Shown here: piece after piece, positions 1 to 8,498 of the stretch
Layout: each line of letters starts with the position of its first letter
Numbering within the stretch: the first letter of the stretch is position 1
Source: Fervidobacterium sp. UBA5837
GTDB lineage: Bacteria > Thermotogota > Thermotogae > Thermotogales > Fervidobacteriaceae
Direction: 5' to 3'
Assembly: GCA_002432805.1 (NCBI GenBank)
Contig: DJGV01000007.1
Location: 62,001-126,000, forward strand
Length of the DNA stretch: 64,000 bases
Notes under the pieces: model-generated
What the model was told of the DNA's origin: nothing
The model's database searches: none
What the model saw: the letters and a program-made list of their open reading frames with translations, nothing else
Position numbers and translations under genes: made by a program

Positions 1-12
1 TGAACGTTGATA

Positions 13-258
13 ATGGAAGAGTTAAGAAATATTGCGCAAGCTTGTATTAACGATCAGAGAATTTACGATATAGTCGTTTCGATAGCGAATATGACTGAAG
101 AAGAGACAAGTGTTTTTAAGAGTAAAGTACTCGCATATTTCATAAACAAAAAATCGCCTGATGATGTAGAAGCTTACAAATTCTACAAATTGTTGTTAGA
201 GAATCAAAATGCTAGGAAGGTTCTTGATTTGTATGTTGAGATCACTGGAAGCAAATAG
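13..258 (+). CDS. Small helical protein of unknown function (81 aa)
   Basis: The product is an 81-residue, charged, probably all-helical protein without signal peptide, membrane segment or cysteine. I do not recognise its family. The ATG at 13 is taken as start; a TTG at 7 is in frame behind a stop at 1-3, and the upstream Shine-Dalgarno region lies at or beyond the window edge. A good intrinsic terminator follows 10 bases after the stop, so this is probably the last gene of an operon that begins outside the window. No function is proposed. Confidence 0.6.
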   Translation: MEELRNIAQACINDQRIYDIVVSIANMTEEETSVFKSKVLAYFINKKSPDDVEAYKFYKLLLENQNARKVLDLYVEITGSK

Positions 259-267
259 TGACAAATT

Positions 268-290
268 GGTGCCTGAATGGCACCTTTTTT
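268..290 (+). terminator. Intrinsic terminator after the small helical gene
   Basis: GGTGCC, loop TGAAT, GGCACC and then six T. It separates the first gene from the DUF1385 gene, whose start lies 37 bases further on. Confidence 0.85.
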
Positions 291-326
291 AAATTCAAAA
301 TGGTTTGATAGATTGGAAAGTAGGTG

Positions 327-1238
327 ATGGATTTGAAAGTTGGAGGTCAAGCAGTAATAGAAGGCGTATTGATGATGGGAAAGAAAGTCGTTGTCGCTGT
401 CAGACAAGCAAATGGCGATATAGCAGTCAAAGAGCTAGGTGGGGTGTCTCAAAATAATAAATGGATGAAGATACCTTTCATAAGAGGTTTTTTTAGCCTC
501 TTCTACTCTTTATCGTTTGGTTTGAAGGCTATTGACTTAAGTGCTGAATTATCTTCTGGTGAGGAAATGAAAAAGAGCGATTCTATAATCTCAATTCTCA
601 TAGCGATTGTGCTTGCTCTCGGTTTGTTCGTAGTTGCTCCCGCATACATAACAAAGTGGATAGGAATTAGGAATAACGAATTTCTTTTCTCACTGATAGA
701 TGGTTTCATAAGGCTCGGCATTTTTCTAATCTATGTATGGATCATATCACTGTCAAAGGATATAAAAAGAGTTTTTCAATACCATGGTGCAGAACATAAG
801 ACGGTCCATAATTACGAAAGTGGAGAGGAACTAAGTGTGGAAAATGCCAGAAAGTTCTCGACGATTCATCCACGTTGTGGTACAAATTTCTTGATGATAT
901 TTCTCCTAGTTGCGATTTTGATTCATAGTTTGTTCGGTTTATTTGGTACTTTAAATATGGTTCAGAGGATTTTGGTGCGTTTGATTGCTTTACCAATCGT
1001 TGCGGGTATTTCGTACGAGCTTCTTAGATTGTTTGATAAGTATCCAAGTTTGAGGGTGTTAGCTGCTCCTGGAATGTTGCTGCAAAGATTAACGACGGCA
1101 CATCCCGATGATTCTCAATTAGAAGTTGCCATCGTCTCCCTTAAGCATGCGCTCGGTATGGAAGATGAAACAGAGCTGGTAAATAAAGATGACGGTGCAT
1201 ATACCGAGGTAGATAAGCCAGTTGAGTTTTTGGGATGA
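327..1238 (+). CDS. DUF1385 family membrane protein
   Basis: A 303-residue protein of the DUF1385 family. The N-terminus carries the family motif VGGQAVIEGVLM, and the middle carries QYHGAEHKTVHNYE and HPRCGTNF, with conserved His, Glu and Cys that look like a metal or active site. Hydrophobic helices lie near residues 90-110, 125-145, 185-210 and 220-240. The ATG at 327 follows GGAAAG with about six bases spacing; a GTG at 324 is also possible. The biochemical role of the family is not established. Oddly, the last 120 bases are also read on the minus strand as the C-terminus of the neighbouring glycosyl-phosphate transferase. Confidence 0.85.
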   Translation: MDLKVGGQAVIEGVLMMGKKVVVAVRQANGDIAVKELGGVSQNNKWMKIPFIRGFFSLFYSLSFGLKAIDLSAELSSGEEMKKSDSIISILIAIVLALGLFVVAPAYITKWIGIRNNEFLFSLIDGFIRLGIFLIYVWIISLSKDIKRVFQYHGAEHKTVHNYESGEELSVENARKFSTIHPRCGTNFLMIFLLVAILIHSLFGLFGTLNMVQRILVRLIALPIVAGISYELLRLFDKYPSLRVLAAPGMLLQRLTTAHPDDSQLEVAIVSLKHALGMEDETELVNKDDGAYTEVDKPVEFLG

Positions 1239-2057
1239 GATGAGTACAAATCCTAACGTTAAAGAGTATGTTAGCATCAAGAAGGTTGACAAACCAAATT
1301 GTTCGCTTCCAATGTAGTGAAGGTGGTATCTGTCAGGTTTGAATGGATTTTTCTTCATCAGGATTCTTCTAAGAAACGAAGATGTGATCTCGTATATTGG
1401 ATAGCCAAAGAATACAACTAACGCGCTGAATCTTGTAGGCATGTTTGCTGAATTAGTAGATATGAATATGTAAGCCAACATAAATGCTCCAGAGTCTCCC
1501 ATAAATGTTTTCTCGTTCATATTGAAGAATAGTAGTACAAACAATGGAAGTACTAACCAGATATTTCCAGTGAATGCAGCATATATGATGGATAGGCCTA
1601 TCAAGAGTCCATTTATTCCGTCGATCAAATTGAAAGCATTTAATATGACCACAAACCAAACTGCAGTTGTGATGCTGTTAATTGTATTGTTGCCAGCAAT
1701 GGGTATTATATTGCTTTGTACATACAATACACAAACGAAGATCTGCATTATGAGTTTCACATAGTAACGCAATTCGAATAGGTCGTCCAAAATTCCGATG
1801 ATGAATACAAGATAAAAACAGATATCGCGAGTTAATTTGGTTTCTATTAGTCCCAAAGCTGAGAAAATGATTGTACTGATAAATAGCACAAGACCACCAA
1901 GCAACGGAACTGGGTGGTTGTGTTGTTTTCTTTCATCCGGATATTCCAAAAGTACATTTGTCCTAATTGAAAAGGTCCTCAGTAGCAGTATCAATAGAAT
2001 CGGTATGAGGATGAAGAACATTGTGCCAAATGAGGTTACAGAATTAGATATTAAAAT
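1119..2057 (-). CDS. WecA/TagO/MraY-family undecaprenyl-phosphate sugar-phosphate transferase
   Basis: Polytopic glycosyltransferase family 4 membrane protein that should attach a UDP-sugar phosphate (probably GlcNAc-1-P) to undecaprenyl phosphate at the inner membrane. Visible motifs are PDERKQHNHPVPLLGG near the N-terminus, GILDDLFELR, NAFNLIDGINGL and FMGDSGAF, i.e. the Asp-rich catalytic loops; the histidine-rich late loop (YHLHYIG) is WecA-like rather than MraY-like. The start is uncertain: TTG at 2114 and ATG at 2021 lack Shine-Dalgarno sites, whereas GGGAGG lies eight bases before an in-frame ATT at 2057, adopted here. It is the last gene after murE-murF-mraY and likely begins synthesis of a second glycan. 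Its final 120 bases overlap the convergent DUF1385 gene. Confidence 0.85.
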   Translation of the reverse strand: MLISNSVTSFGTMFFILIPILLILLLRTFSIRTNVLLEYPDERKQHNHPVPLLGGLVLFISTIIFSALGLIETKLTRDICFYLVFIIGILDDLFELRYYVKLIMQIFVCVLYVQSNIIPIAGNNTINSITTAVWFVVILNAFNLIDGINGLLIGLSIIYAAFTGNIWLVLPLFVLLFFNMNEKTFMGDSGAFMLAYIFISTNSANMPTRFSALVVFFGYPIYEITSSFLRRILMKKNPFKPDRYHLHYIGSEQFGLSTFLMLTYSLTLGFVLISSQKLNWLIYLGICTVIFIYQLCFIFHTERMLKGDDGNF

Positions 2058-2165
2058 CGTGACAGCCTCCCACCAACAATTTAAAAGTTGTCTAAAAAGC
2101 ATGGAGTCATTCAAGAAGCTATTTCAGAAGTTATTATTGTTGCTGCAGTGTCATTTATTATTCCA

Positions 2166-3092
2166 TCATTTGAAAAATATCATCGAGAAGATTATTGAAA
2201 TAGCCAAATTCCAAGTACTGAAGGCACCGACTATCTTCTCTTCTGGCCAACCTAACAACTCAAAATGGTGATGTATCGGTGCCATTTTGAAGACTCTCTT
2301 TCCTCTTAGTTTCATTGAACCAACTTGTAATATAACGCTGAGTGTTTCGAGCAAAAATATCGTTGTAAAGAAGAGCAATGGGAGTTCGTTTTCTGTCATC
2401 AATGCATACGTAGAGATGTATGCACCAAGTGCAAGTGAGCCTGTGTCACCCATGAAGATTTTAGCCGGTCTACTGTTGTAGGCAAGAAATGCCAAAAGTG
2501 GAACAACGATCACGAAAATCATCTTGTAATTTTCAAACTCACTTGTGAGGAATAAGAATGGAATCATGCTCGTCGTAAAGACAGAACCTGCAAGACCATC
2601 GAGCCCATCAGTTAAATTCACCGCATTTGAATACCCAGCGACGAGGAACATCGTAAAGAGATAAAAGAGCCATTGAGGGACTTCTATACCAAATATACTA
2701 CTAGGCCTATACTTTAGTATTGTGTACGCTACCCAAATCGAAAAGGCGAATTGAAGAACTAACTTTTGCCATGCCCTAAGTCCCAACGACCTCTTTTTTC
2801 TTATGCTCACATAATCATCCAAGAATCCTATAAATCCATAGAATATCAAAGTAATCATCAACTCAGTCGGTATTCTCAGAATAAGTCCGGCAACAATTGT
2901 TATTATTATGAAGACTATTCCGCCAGCCGTTGGTGTTCCTGCTTTGTAGTTGTGAAGATTTGGTCCTTCTTCTCTTATGTACTGTCCGACTTTCAATTTC
3001 CTCATATAGCTTATGTATTTTGGATAAATAGCCATTGCTACTGCGAACTCTGCAAGGAGAACTATGAAGGTTAGTAATTTATCTGCTGTCAT
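2166..3092 (-). CDS. mraY: Phospho-N-acetylmuramoyl-pentapeptide-transferase (MraY)
   Basis: Integral membrane enzyme of 308 residues that transfers phospho-MurNAc-pentapeptide from UDP to undecaprenyl phosphate, making lipid I. Family landmarks are GTPTAGGIVFI, FLDDYVSIRKK, NAVNLTDGLDGLAG, FMGDTGSLALG and the C-terminal APIHHHFELLGW with the MraY-specific triple histidine. About ten membrane helices are visible. The ATG follows GGGAGGT, which overlaps the end of murF (gap five bases), so translation is probably coupled. It belongs to the murE-murF-mraY operon read from 5903. Confidence 0.97.
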   Translation of the reverse strand: MTADKLLTFIVLLAEFAVAMAIYPKYISYMRKLKVGQYIREEGPNLHNYKAGTPTAGGIVFIIITIVAGLILRIPTELMITLIFYGFIGFLDDYVSIRKKRSLGLRAWQKLVLQFAFSIWVAYTILKYRPSSIFGIEVPQWLFYLFTMFLVAGYSNAVNLTDGLDGLAGSVFTTSMIPFLFLTSEFENYKMIFVIVVPLLAFLAYNSRPAKIFMGDTGSLALGAYISTYALMTENELPLLFFTTIFLLETLSVILQVGSMKLRGKRVFKMAPIHHHFELLGWPEEKIVGAFSTWNLAISIIFSMIFFK

Positions 3093-3097
3093 TCAAC

Positions 3098-4378
3098 TTA
3101 TACCTCCCGAAGATTGAGTATTCTGTAGACAACTTGATCCAGTTGAACTGCGTGTGATGCCTTGAAATAGACTGTACCTGAAAAATTGTCAATAAGTATC
3201 CTTGTTTGGACGAAGTTTGTTATTTCATCGATAGATGTGCTTCTAAAGAGTACATTAGGCGGGTTTATGTATACAGACTCCTCTTCTTTGTCTAGAACTA
3301 TTACACCGTCAAAATCCTCGAGTAATTTTGATAATTGCTCATGATAGTATTGTGAACGTTCCCCCAACTCTTTCATTGCACCAACTACTGCGTAGTAAGG
3401 TCTTGGAAAATTATCCCAAATCTCCTCGATGCCGATTCTGAACGATTCGTAACTTGCATTGTACGAGTCATCTATCACATATCCATTTCGATAGTTGTGT
3501 ACGTTAAATCTCCCTTTGAGCGTTTTGAACTCCAAAAGGTTACTCGGATTGAAAATAATGTCTAACATATCGCAGATGGCAAAGGATACGAGTGTGGAAA
3601 TCGACATTGCTTTTGTCCAGTAACCAGGTAAATAATAAAAATAATCGTTGCCGCCAGTATAGAAATTAAGTAAAGTTGACTTGCCATCGAATTTCTTGCC
3701 CCTCAGAATGTAATCCCCGCCAGAAGTGCCAAAGTACCTGCATTTATTGCAACTTGTCGTTCTCATTCGTTCATCATCGTAGTTTACCAAGGCCTGCTCC
3801 GAGCCTTCAACAATTTGCCATTTACCCTTGAATATATTCTCCAAACTACCCGCAATTCCAACATGTGCACTTCCTGCATTCAAGAGTATACCAATATCTG
3901 GTGGAAAGAACTTGCAAAGATACTCGATGTCACCCACTACACGTTGCCCCATTTCCAATACTAAGAGTGTCTCACCTTTGTAAGAATTTATTATGGAAAG
4001 GGGAAGACCAATCTCAGAATTGAGATTTCCTTCATTCTTGAAAGTTGGACGTTCACTATTCAAGACACTCCACAAGACCTCTTTTGTCGTAGTTTTTCCG
4101 TTAGATCCAGTGAGTGCTATAATTTTGTGATCGAATTTGCTTATTATTTTGCTTGCCAACTGTCCCAAAAATTGCACTGTATTCGGGACTATTATTTGAT
4201 TTTCGATGCCTACATCTCTCTCTACAATAACTGCAAATGCTCCATTTTGAACAGCTTGCTTGGCAAAATCATGTCCATCAACTTGAGAACCTTTTATTGC
4301 AACGAAAACATCGCCGAGCTTTACTTCTCTGGAATCTACAACAAATCGGTGTCCAAGGAGATCAGAAACTTTTACCAT
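3098..4378 (-). CDS. murF: UDP-N-acetylmuramoyl-tripeptide--D-alanyl-D-alanine ligase (MurF)
   Basis: Cytoplasmic ATP-dependent Mur ligase of 426 residues adding D-Ala-D-Ala to the UDP-MurNAc-tripeptide. The P-loop ALTGSNGKTTTKEV lies near residue 95, followed by NEGNLNSEIGLP (MurF-type), an ALVNYDDER stretch and the C-terminal domain around VIDDSYNASYESF, where the DxYNA motif is diagnostic of MurF. The length is a little short for the family (about 430-450). It starts 31 bases after murE and runs into mraY, supplying the substrate of that enzyme. Confidence 0.95.
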   Translation of the reverse strand: MVKVSDLLGHRFVVDSREVKLGDVFVAIKGSQVDGHDFAKQAVQNGAFAVIVERDVGIENQIIVPNTVQFLGQLASKIISKFDHKIIALTGSNGKTTTKEVLWSVLNSERPTFKNEGNLNSEIGLPLSIINSYKGETLLVLEMGQRVVGDIEYLCKFFPPDIGILLNAGSAHVGIAGSLENIFKGKWQIVEGSEQALVNYDDERMRTTSCNKCRYFGTSGGDYILRGKKFDGKSTLLNFYTGGNDYFYYLPGYWTKAMSISTLVSFAICDMLDIIFNPSNLLEFKTLKGRFNVHNYRNGYVIDDSYNASYESFRIGIEEIWDNFPRPYYAVVGAMKELGERSQYYHEQLSKLLEDFDGVIVLDKEEESVYINPPNVLFRSTSIDEITNFVQTRILIDNFSGTVYFKASHAVQLDQVVYRILNLREV

Positions 4379-4409
4379 GTGCTATGCCACATCCCCTGCT
4401 GAAACGTTG

Positions 4410-5903
4410 TCATTCTCTCGAATTGTGATTCTTATTTATCTTCGACAATATTATATCAAGTGTTATGTCTCTATCTTTGAACGGAATTTTCAGCGTTTCC
4501 GTGAATGTTTGATATGGTTCGTGACCTCTGCCGGTAATCATCACAACATCGCCGCGAGTTGCCAAGGTGATAGCTGTATCTATTGCCTCTTTTCTATTGA
4601 GAACCGTTAAGGATAAGGAATCTGGTGAGATTCCGGTCTCTACTTCCTTTACTATCTCTTCGGGGTCTTCGCCCCTTGGATCATCAGTTGTCAGTATCGC
4701 TATATCAGCCAACTTTGTGACCACTTCAGACATCATCGGTCTCTTTCCCTTGTCCGCTTGACCACCGGCACCATATACAACGATGAGCCGCCCTTTTGTA
4801 AGCTTTCTTGCTGTAGTTATCACTTTTTCAAGTGCATCTGGAGAATGAGCAAAATCTATGACAACTTCTATTCCTATTTTTCTCGCCTCTGGGATTGGTT
4901 CAAATCTGCCATCAACACCTCTAAATGTGGAGATATGGCTTATTATCTCATCCAAATCGTAACCTATTTCAACCAACCCAGCAAGTACCAGTGTCACGTT
5001 AAAAGCGTTGTACTCGCCTATCATCTGCGTGTAAACTTTCTTCTCACCGTAAGGTGTCTTCAAGGTGAAAATCGTTCCATTCCATGAGGTGGAAACATTG
5101 GATATTTGGTAATCCGCCTTCTCACTTGTACCTATAGAAACAGCCTTCGGAACATTCTTGCCATTCAACAATTCCAAATAATCTTCGTTAATAACTGCAA
5201 CGCCATCTTTTTTGAGCAAATCAAATATATGCATTTTGGCACTTGTATAATGTTCAAACGTCGGGTGGTAATCAAGATGGTCCCTCGTAATATTGGTGAG
5301 GCCGGCTATATCGAACCTTGTCGTCTCCACCCTTGCTTGATCCAAAGAATGTGATGAAACTTCCATAGAGTAGTAACTTCCGCCATTTTTGTATGTTTTT
5401 GCCATGTTTTCCATAATTGTAATTGCGTCTGGAGTAGTGTTGTGTATGTAGAACTTATCACCCATTATATCGTTCATCACTGTACCAGATAGACTCCCGT
5501 TTAATCCTATTTGTTGCATGATGTGGTGGAATAAATGAGCACATGTGGTCTTACCATTCGTTCCAGTAACACCAAACGTAATGAGATGGTTGTATGGATG
5601 GTCAAAGAACGTATCAGCAAGATATGCTTCGGCAAGCCTACTATCGTAAACTTGTACGTATGGAATTTTAGAATTCATTTCTTTCTCTGTTACGAACGCT
5701 AAGATATTTCCTTCACTGTAAAGTTTTTCCACAATCGTATGGGAATCAAAATTCTTACCTACCCTGCATATGAAGATTGTACCTGGTTTAACTTTCGTAG
5801 AATTGTTGGTAATGTACTCAACATCTAATTCCTCAGCTTCTTTCAAGATATTATCTTTCACAACTAACTTACTTATACTTTCCAAGAGCTTACCGAGTTT
5901 CAA
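4410..5903 (-). CDS. murE: UDP-N-acetylmuramoyl-tripeptide synthetase (MurE)
   Basis: Mur ligase of 497 residues adding the third amino acid to UDP-MurNAc-L-Ala-D-Glu. The P-loop GVTGTNGKTT is at residues 111-120, TNITRDHLDYH near 203-213, and the specificity motif reads DDPR at 407-410. The meso-diaminopimelate enzymes usually have DNPR; DDPR is what I recall for Thermotoga maritima MurE, reported to add L- and D-lysine, so lysine use is likely here (inference). The start is TTG at 5903 behind AGGGGTGAG, which is well spaced; no ATG fits. First gene of the cell-wall operon, with its own promoter. Confidence 0.95.
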   Translation of the reverse strand: MKLGKLLESISKLVVKDNILKEAEELDVEYITNNSTKVKPGTIFICRVGKNFDSHTIVEKLYSEGNILAFVTEKEMNSKIPYVQVYDSRLAEAYLADTFFDHPYNHLITFGVTGTNGKTTCAHLFHHIMQQIGLNGSLSGTVMNDIMGDKFYIHNTTPDAITIMENMAKTYKNGGSYYSMEVSSHSLDQARVETTRFDIAGLTNITRDHLDYHPTFEHYTSAKMHIFDLLKKDGVAVINEDYLELLNGKNVPKAVSIGTSEKADYQISNVSTSWNGTIFTLKTPYGEKKVYTQMIGEYNAFNVTLVLAGLVEIGYDLDEIISHISTFRGVDGRFEPIPEARKIGIEVVIDFAHSPDALEKVITTARKLTKGRLIVVYGAGGQADKGKRPMMSEVVTKLADIAILTTDDPRGEDPEEIVKEVETGISPDSLSLTVLNRKEAIDTAITLATRGDVVMITGRGHEPYQTFTETLKIPFKDRDITLDIILSKINKNHNSRE

Positions 5904-5961
5904 CTCTACTCACCCCTTTAATATGTACGACTTTGAAAAGGAGGACACCGTTTCAATAGAA

Positions 5962-5989
5962 ATTATAACACTCTATGAGAATTCTTCAA
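5962..5989 (-). promoter_or_regulatory. Promoter of the murE-murF-mraY operon
   Basis: On the minus strand TTGAAG, 16 bases, TATAAT. The -10 box ends about 60 bases before the murE TTG. Nothing else resembling a promoter lies between here and the terminator at 6003-6043. Confidence 0.75.
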
Positions 5990-6002
5990 TGGGAATAGTT
6001 AA

Positions 6003-6043
6003 ACAAAAAAGGCATCTCATGGCCTATTTGCCTAAGATGCCTT
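6003..6043 (-). terminator. Intrinsic terminator after the sucrose-phosphate synthase gene
   Basis: On the minus strand AAGGCATCT pairs with AGATGCCTT across a 17-base loop and is followed by a run of T. It closes the ABC importer/kinase/synthase operon. Confidence 0.75.
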
Positions 6044-6098
6044 CTCACAATTTACTAATACATATAATACATAGATACTTGATAAAAGGAAAAATAGC

Positions 6099-7514
6099 TT
6101 ACGATATGAGTCTGTAGAACTTCTCTATATCTTGATCATCCACATTCTGTCTTTCTGTGGAACAGCTCATCATGCTTTGCAGATATGCGAATGCAGTATT
6201 CTTCCAACTGTACTTATTTGCTAATAACAATGATTTCTCATTTGTGAATTGCGTCAAAGAAAGATAAAGTTTCGACCCAATGTCTTTGATGTCATCGGGA
6301 TCTATCAACAAACCTTCTCCATCCGACAATATCTCAGCTGGTCCACCATTTTTTGTTGCCACTATCTTAAGACCGCACGCAGCAGCTTCTATGATAGCTA
6401 ATCCGAATGGCTCATACGTAGCTGGAAGAACAAAAACTGAATTTCTTTTTGCGCATACTCTGTAAAAACTTGCCAAAGTAGCTTGATCAGATATGTTTAC
6501 GAAGAAGATGCTCTTGCCAATTTCTGATTTTGCAACATCCACTATTTCTCTCAATATCTTGGCTTCTTCCGTCTCTTTCTCATATGCGAACTTCTCAACG
6601 TCTTCTATTCCCCTTACTACTATGAAAAGATTCGCTGATGAGAGTAGTTGTTCATCGTTTAGAAATGCCTTTACAACAGATATGTGATTTTTCTTTCTGT
6701 CTATTCTGCTTGACATCAAAATGAATGGCAACCTTTGCCTATTCAAAGGTGCCCTTGCAAGTTTGTCTTCGATATACTGTTCCACAAGTAAGTCGATGTC
6801 GTTACTTCTCATATTGAATATGTTGTGATTTATTCCCGGTGGTACCACCTTAAATTTTTCATCGTATGGATTGCAATCGTACGCTTCGTGGGAATATTGT
6901 TCGTATCTTTCCTGATTTGTGCTACAAACGATAAAGGAAGCATATTTAAGTGCCAAATTCTCAGCACATATCCTGACGGAGAATCTGTACTTTTTCTCGA
7001 GTCCTTGCTCACTACAGGTTGAATTAAGCGATTTTTCTTTTTTCCAAGCACCGAGTGAGTGACCAGTAAATGAAAATGGTATACCAGTCCTTTTCAAGAA
7101 CAATACACCGCTTATACCACCGTCACCGTAATGTGTTGTCACAAACTCCGGGAAAATTCCTTCTCCTTGATAGAATTTGTAGATACCATCAACGTATTCT
7201 GGCAGATAATTCCATAGATCCTCTTTTCTCAAGAACTGATTACCTCCGAATGGAATGCGCACAATCCTGACATTTGGTGCATCAGGGTAAAAATCGAATT
7301 GTTCAGAAAATTCTGTCCACTTTTCATCGACTATTCTTCTTGTAATTATGTCTACCTTTATACCAAGCTCACCCATTGCTTTTGCAAGTTCTTTGACATA
7401 GACAAGCTGTCCACCAAAATCAGGATGTTCGGTCAGGTGACTGTCGTTTCTGTCGAAATTACCTTGTGGATTGAAGAATGCTACATGAGTTATGCCTTGA
7501 CTACTACCATTCAT
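6099..7514 (-). CDS. Sucrose-phosphate synthase-type glycosyltransferase (GT4)
   Basis: A 471-residue GT-B retaining glycosyltransferase. It should make sucrose-6-phosphate from UDP- or ADP-glucose and fructose-6-phosphate. Family landmarks are HVAFFNPQGNFD, TEHPDFGGQLVYVKELA, RIVRIPFGGNQFLRKEDLW, TTHYGDGG, FTGHSLGAWK, SSRIDRKKNH and the nucleotide-sugar motif YEPFGLAIIEAAACG. The whole reading resembles the stand-alone synthase of Halothermothrix, without the C-terminal phosphatase domain of plant and some bacterial enzymes. Mannosylfructose-phosphate synthase is a close alternative. The ATG follows GAGGTGATTCG. It is the last gene of the operon with a PfkB kinase; no sucrose-phosphatase is visible next to it. 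Confidence 0.85.
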   Translation of the reverse strand: MNGSSQGITHVAFFNPQGNFDRNDSHLTEHPDFGGQLVYVKELAKAMGELGIKVDIITRRIVDEKWTEFSEQFDFYPDAPNVRIVRIPFGGNQFLRKEDLWNYLPEYVDGIYKFYQGEGIFPEFVTTHYGDGGISGVLFLKRTGIPFSFTGHSLGAWKKEKSLNSTCSEQGLEKKYRFSVRICAENLALKYASFIVCSTNQERYEQYSHEAYDCNPYDEKFKVVPPGINHNIFNMRSNDIDLLVEQYIEDKLARAPLNRQRLPFILMSSRIDRKKNHISVVKAFLNDEQLLSSANLFIVVRGIEDVEKFAYEKETEEAKILREIVDVAKSEIGKSIFFVNISDQATLASFYRVCAKRNSVFVLPATYEPFGLAIIEAAACGLKIVATKNGGPAEILSDGEGLLIDPDDIKDIGSKLYLSLTQFTNEKSLLLANKYSWKNTAFAYLQSMMSCSTERQNVDDQDIEKFYRLIS

Positions 7515-7554
7515 CGAATCACCTCTTTTCTATTTCTAAGAACACATGCTTTAT

Positions 7555-8463
7555 CTAGTTCTCATTCAATATTGTAATGTTCATTGGCACATCTGCTCCT
7601 ACGAAACCCAATATATATCCAGCTATTTTACTGCCAATTATGCAAGATTCAATGAATGTTTTGTTTTCGAGTAGACCATAATACATCCCTGCCCAAAAAC
7701 CATCGCCAGCACCTGTAGAGTCCACTATTTTCTTGGCATCAGATGGAATAGGCACAATTCTTCCTCCATCGGAAGCAAAGGCACCATACTTCCCTGCAGT
7801 TAGAACAACATTCTTTACACCAAACTCGTGGTAACGATCGATGTAATAGCGTACTTTATCGTCAAACTCGTAATCTACATCACCAAAGAGCGCAATCGAG
7901 TCGTCAAGTGATGGCTTTGAAACTTCAACTGATTTTAGTACGTCCATTATCTTTTCTCTCTGAACCTTACCACAACTAAAAAGTTTGTCTCGACAGTTTG
8001 GATCAAATGCGATCCTTATCTTCTTTTCCAATGCCCATTCGAGTATTTTATCAGCCGTCTTTGAAACTGGTTGAGTTGTAAATGGCCAGCAACTAAAGTG
8101 TAAATACTCTACATCATTGAATACATCATCACCGGGGTATTCTAAAAATCTGTCGGCACCACGAATTACGAAAAAGTCTGGACTCAGCTCTGCTTTTTGT
8201 ACGAAAACAAGCGTTGTACCATTTGTATCATCACGTTGAATGTAAGATACATCAACACTGCAACGTGAGAGATTGTCTATTATCCTCTTACCTATTATAT
8301 CACTTCCAACCCTAGAAAGTACCCCTGCCTTTTTGCCAAGCAACGACAGATATCTTGCAATATTTCCTGGGGATCCACCGACTTTCATCACAAAATGCTC
8401 TGCACTTTCGAAGCTCTCATCCGTTATCATATCTGCTAACAGTTCTCCCACAAATAAGACCAT
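7555..8463 (-). CDS. PfkB-family sugar kinase (fructokinase-like)
   Basis: Ribokinase/PfkB kinase of 302 residues. The N-terminal VGELLADMI and KVGGSPGNIARYL (sugar binding) and the C-terminal DSTGAGDGFWAGMYYG (anion hole and catalytic Asp) are clear. Its position directly before a sucrose-phosphate synthase and after a sugar importer makes fructose the most likely substrate, giving fructose-6-phosphate for the synthase after one isomer step or directly; this is inference, since PfkB sequences do not fix the substrate. The ATG follows GGGGAGTGA. Confidence 0.85.
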   Translation of the reverse strand: MVLFVGELLADMITDESFESAEHFVMKVGGSPGNIARYLSLLGKKAGVLSRVGSDIIGKRIIDNLSRCSVDVSYIQRDDTNGTTLVFVQKAELSPDFFVIRGADRFLEYPGDDVFNDVEYLHFSCWPFTTQPVSKTADKILEWALEKKIRIAFDPNCRDKLFSCGKVQREKIMDVLKSVEVSKPSLDDSIALFGDVDYEFDDKVRYYIDRYHEFGVKNVVLTAGKYGAFASDGGRIVPIPSDAKKIVDSTGAGDGFWAGMYYGLLENKTFIESCIIGSKIAGYILGFVGADVPMNITILNEN

Positions 8464-8498
8464 TGTATGTCACTCCCCAAATGATTGTTCTAATTGAG

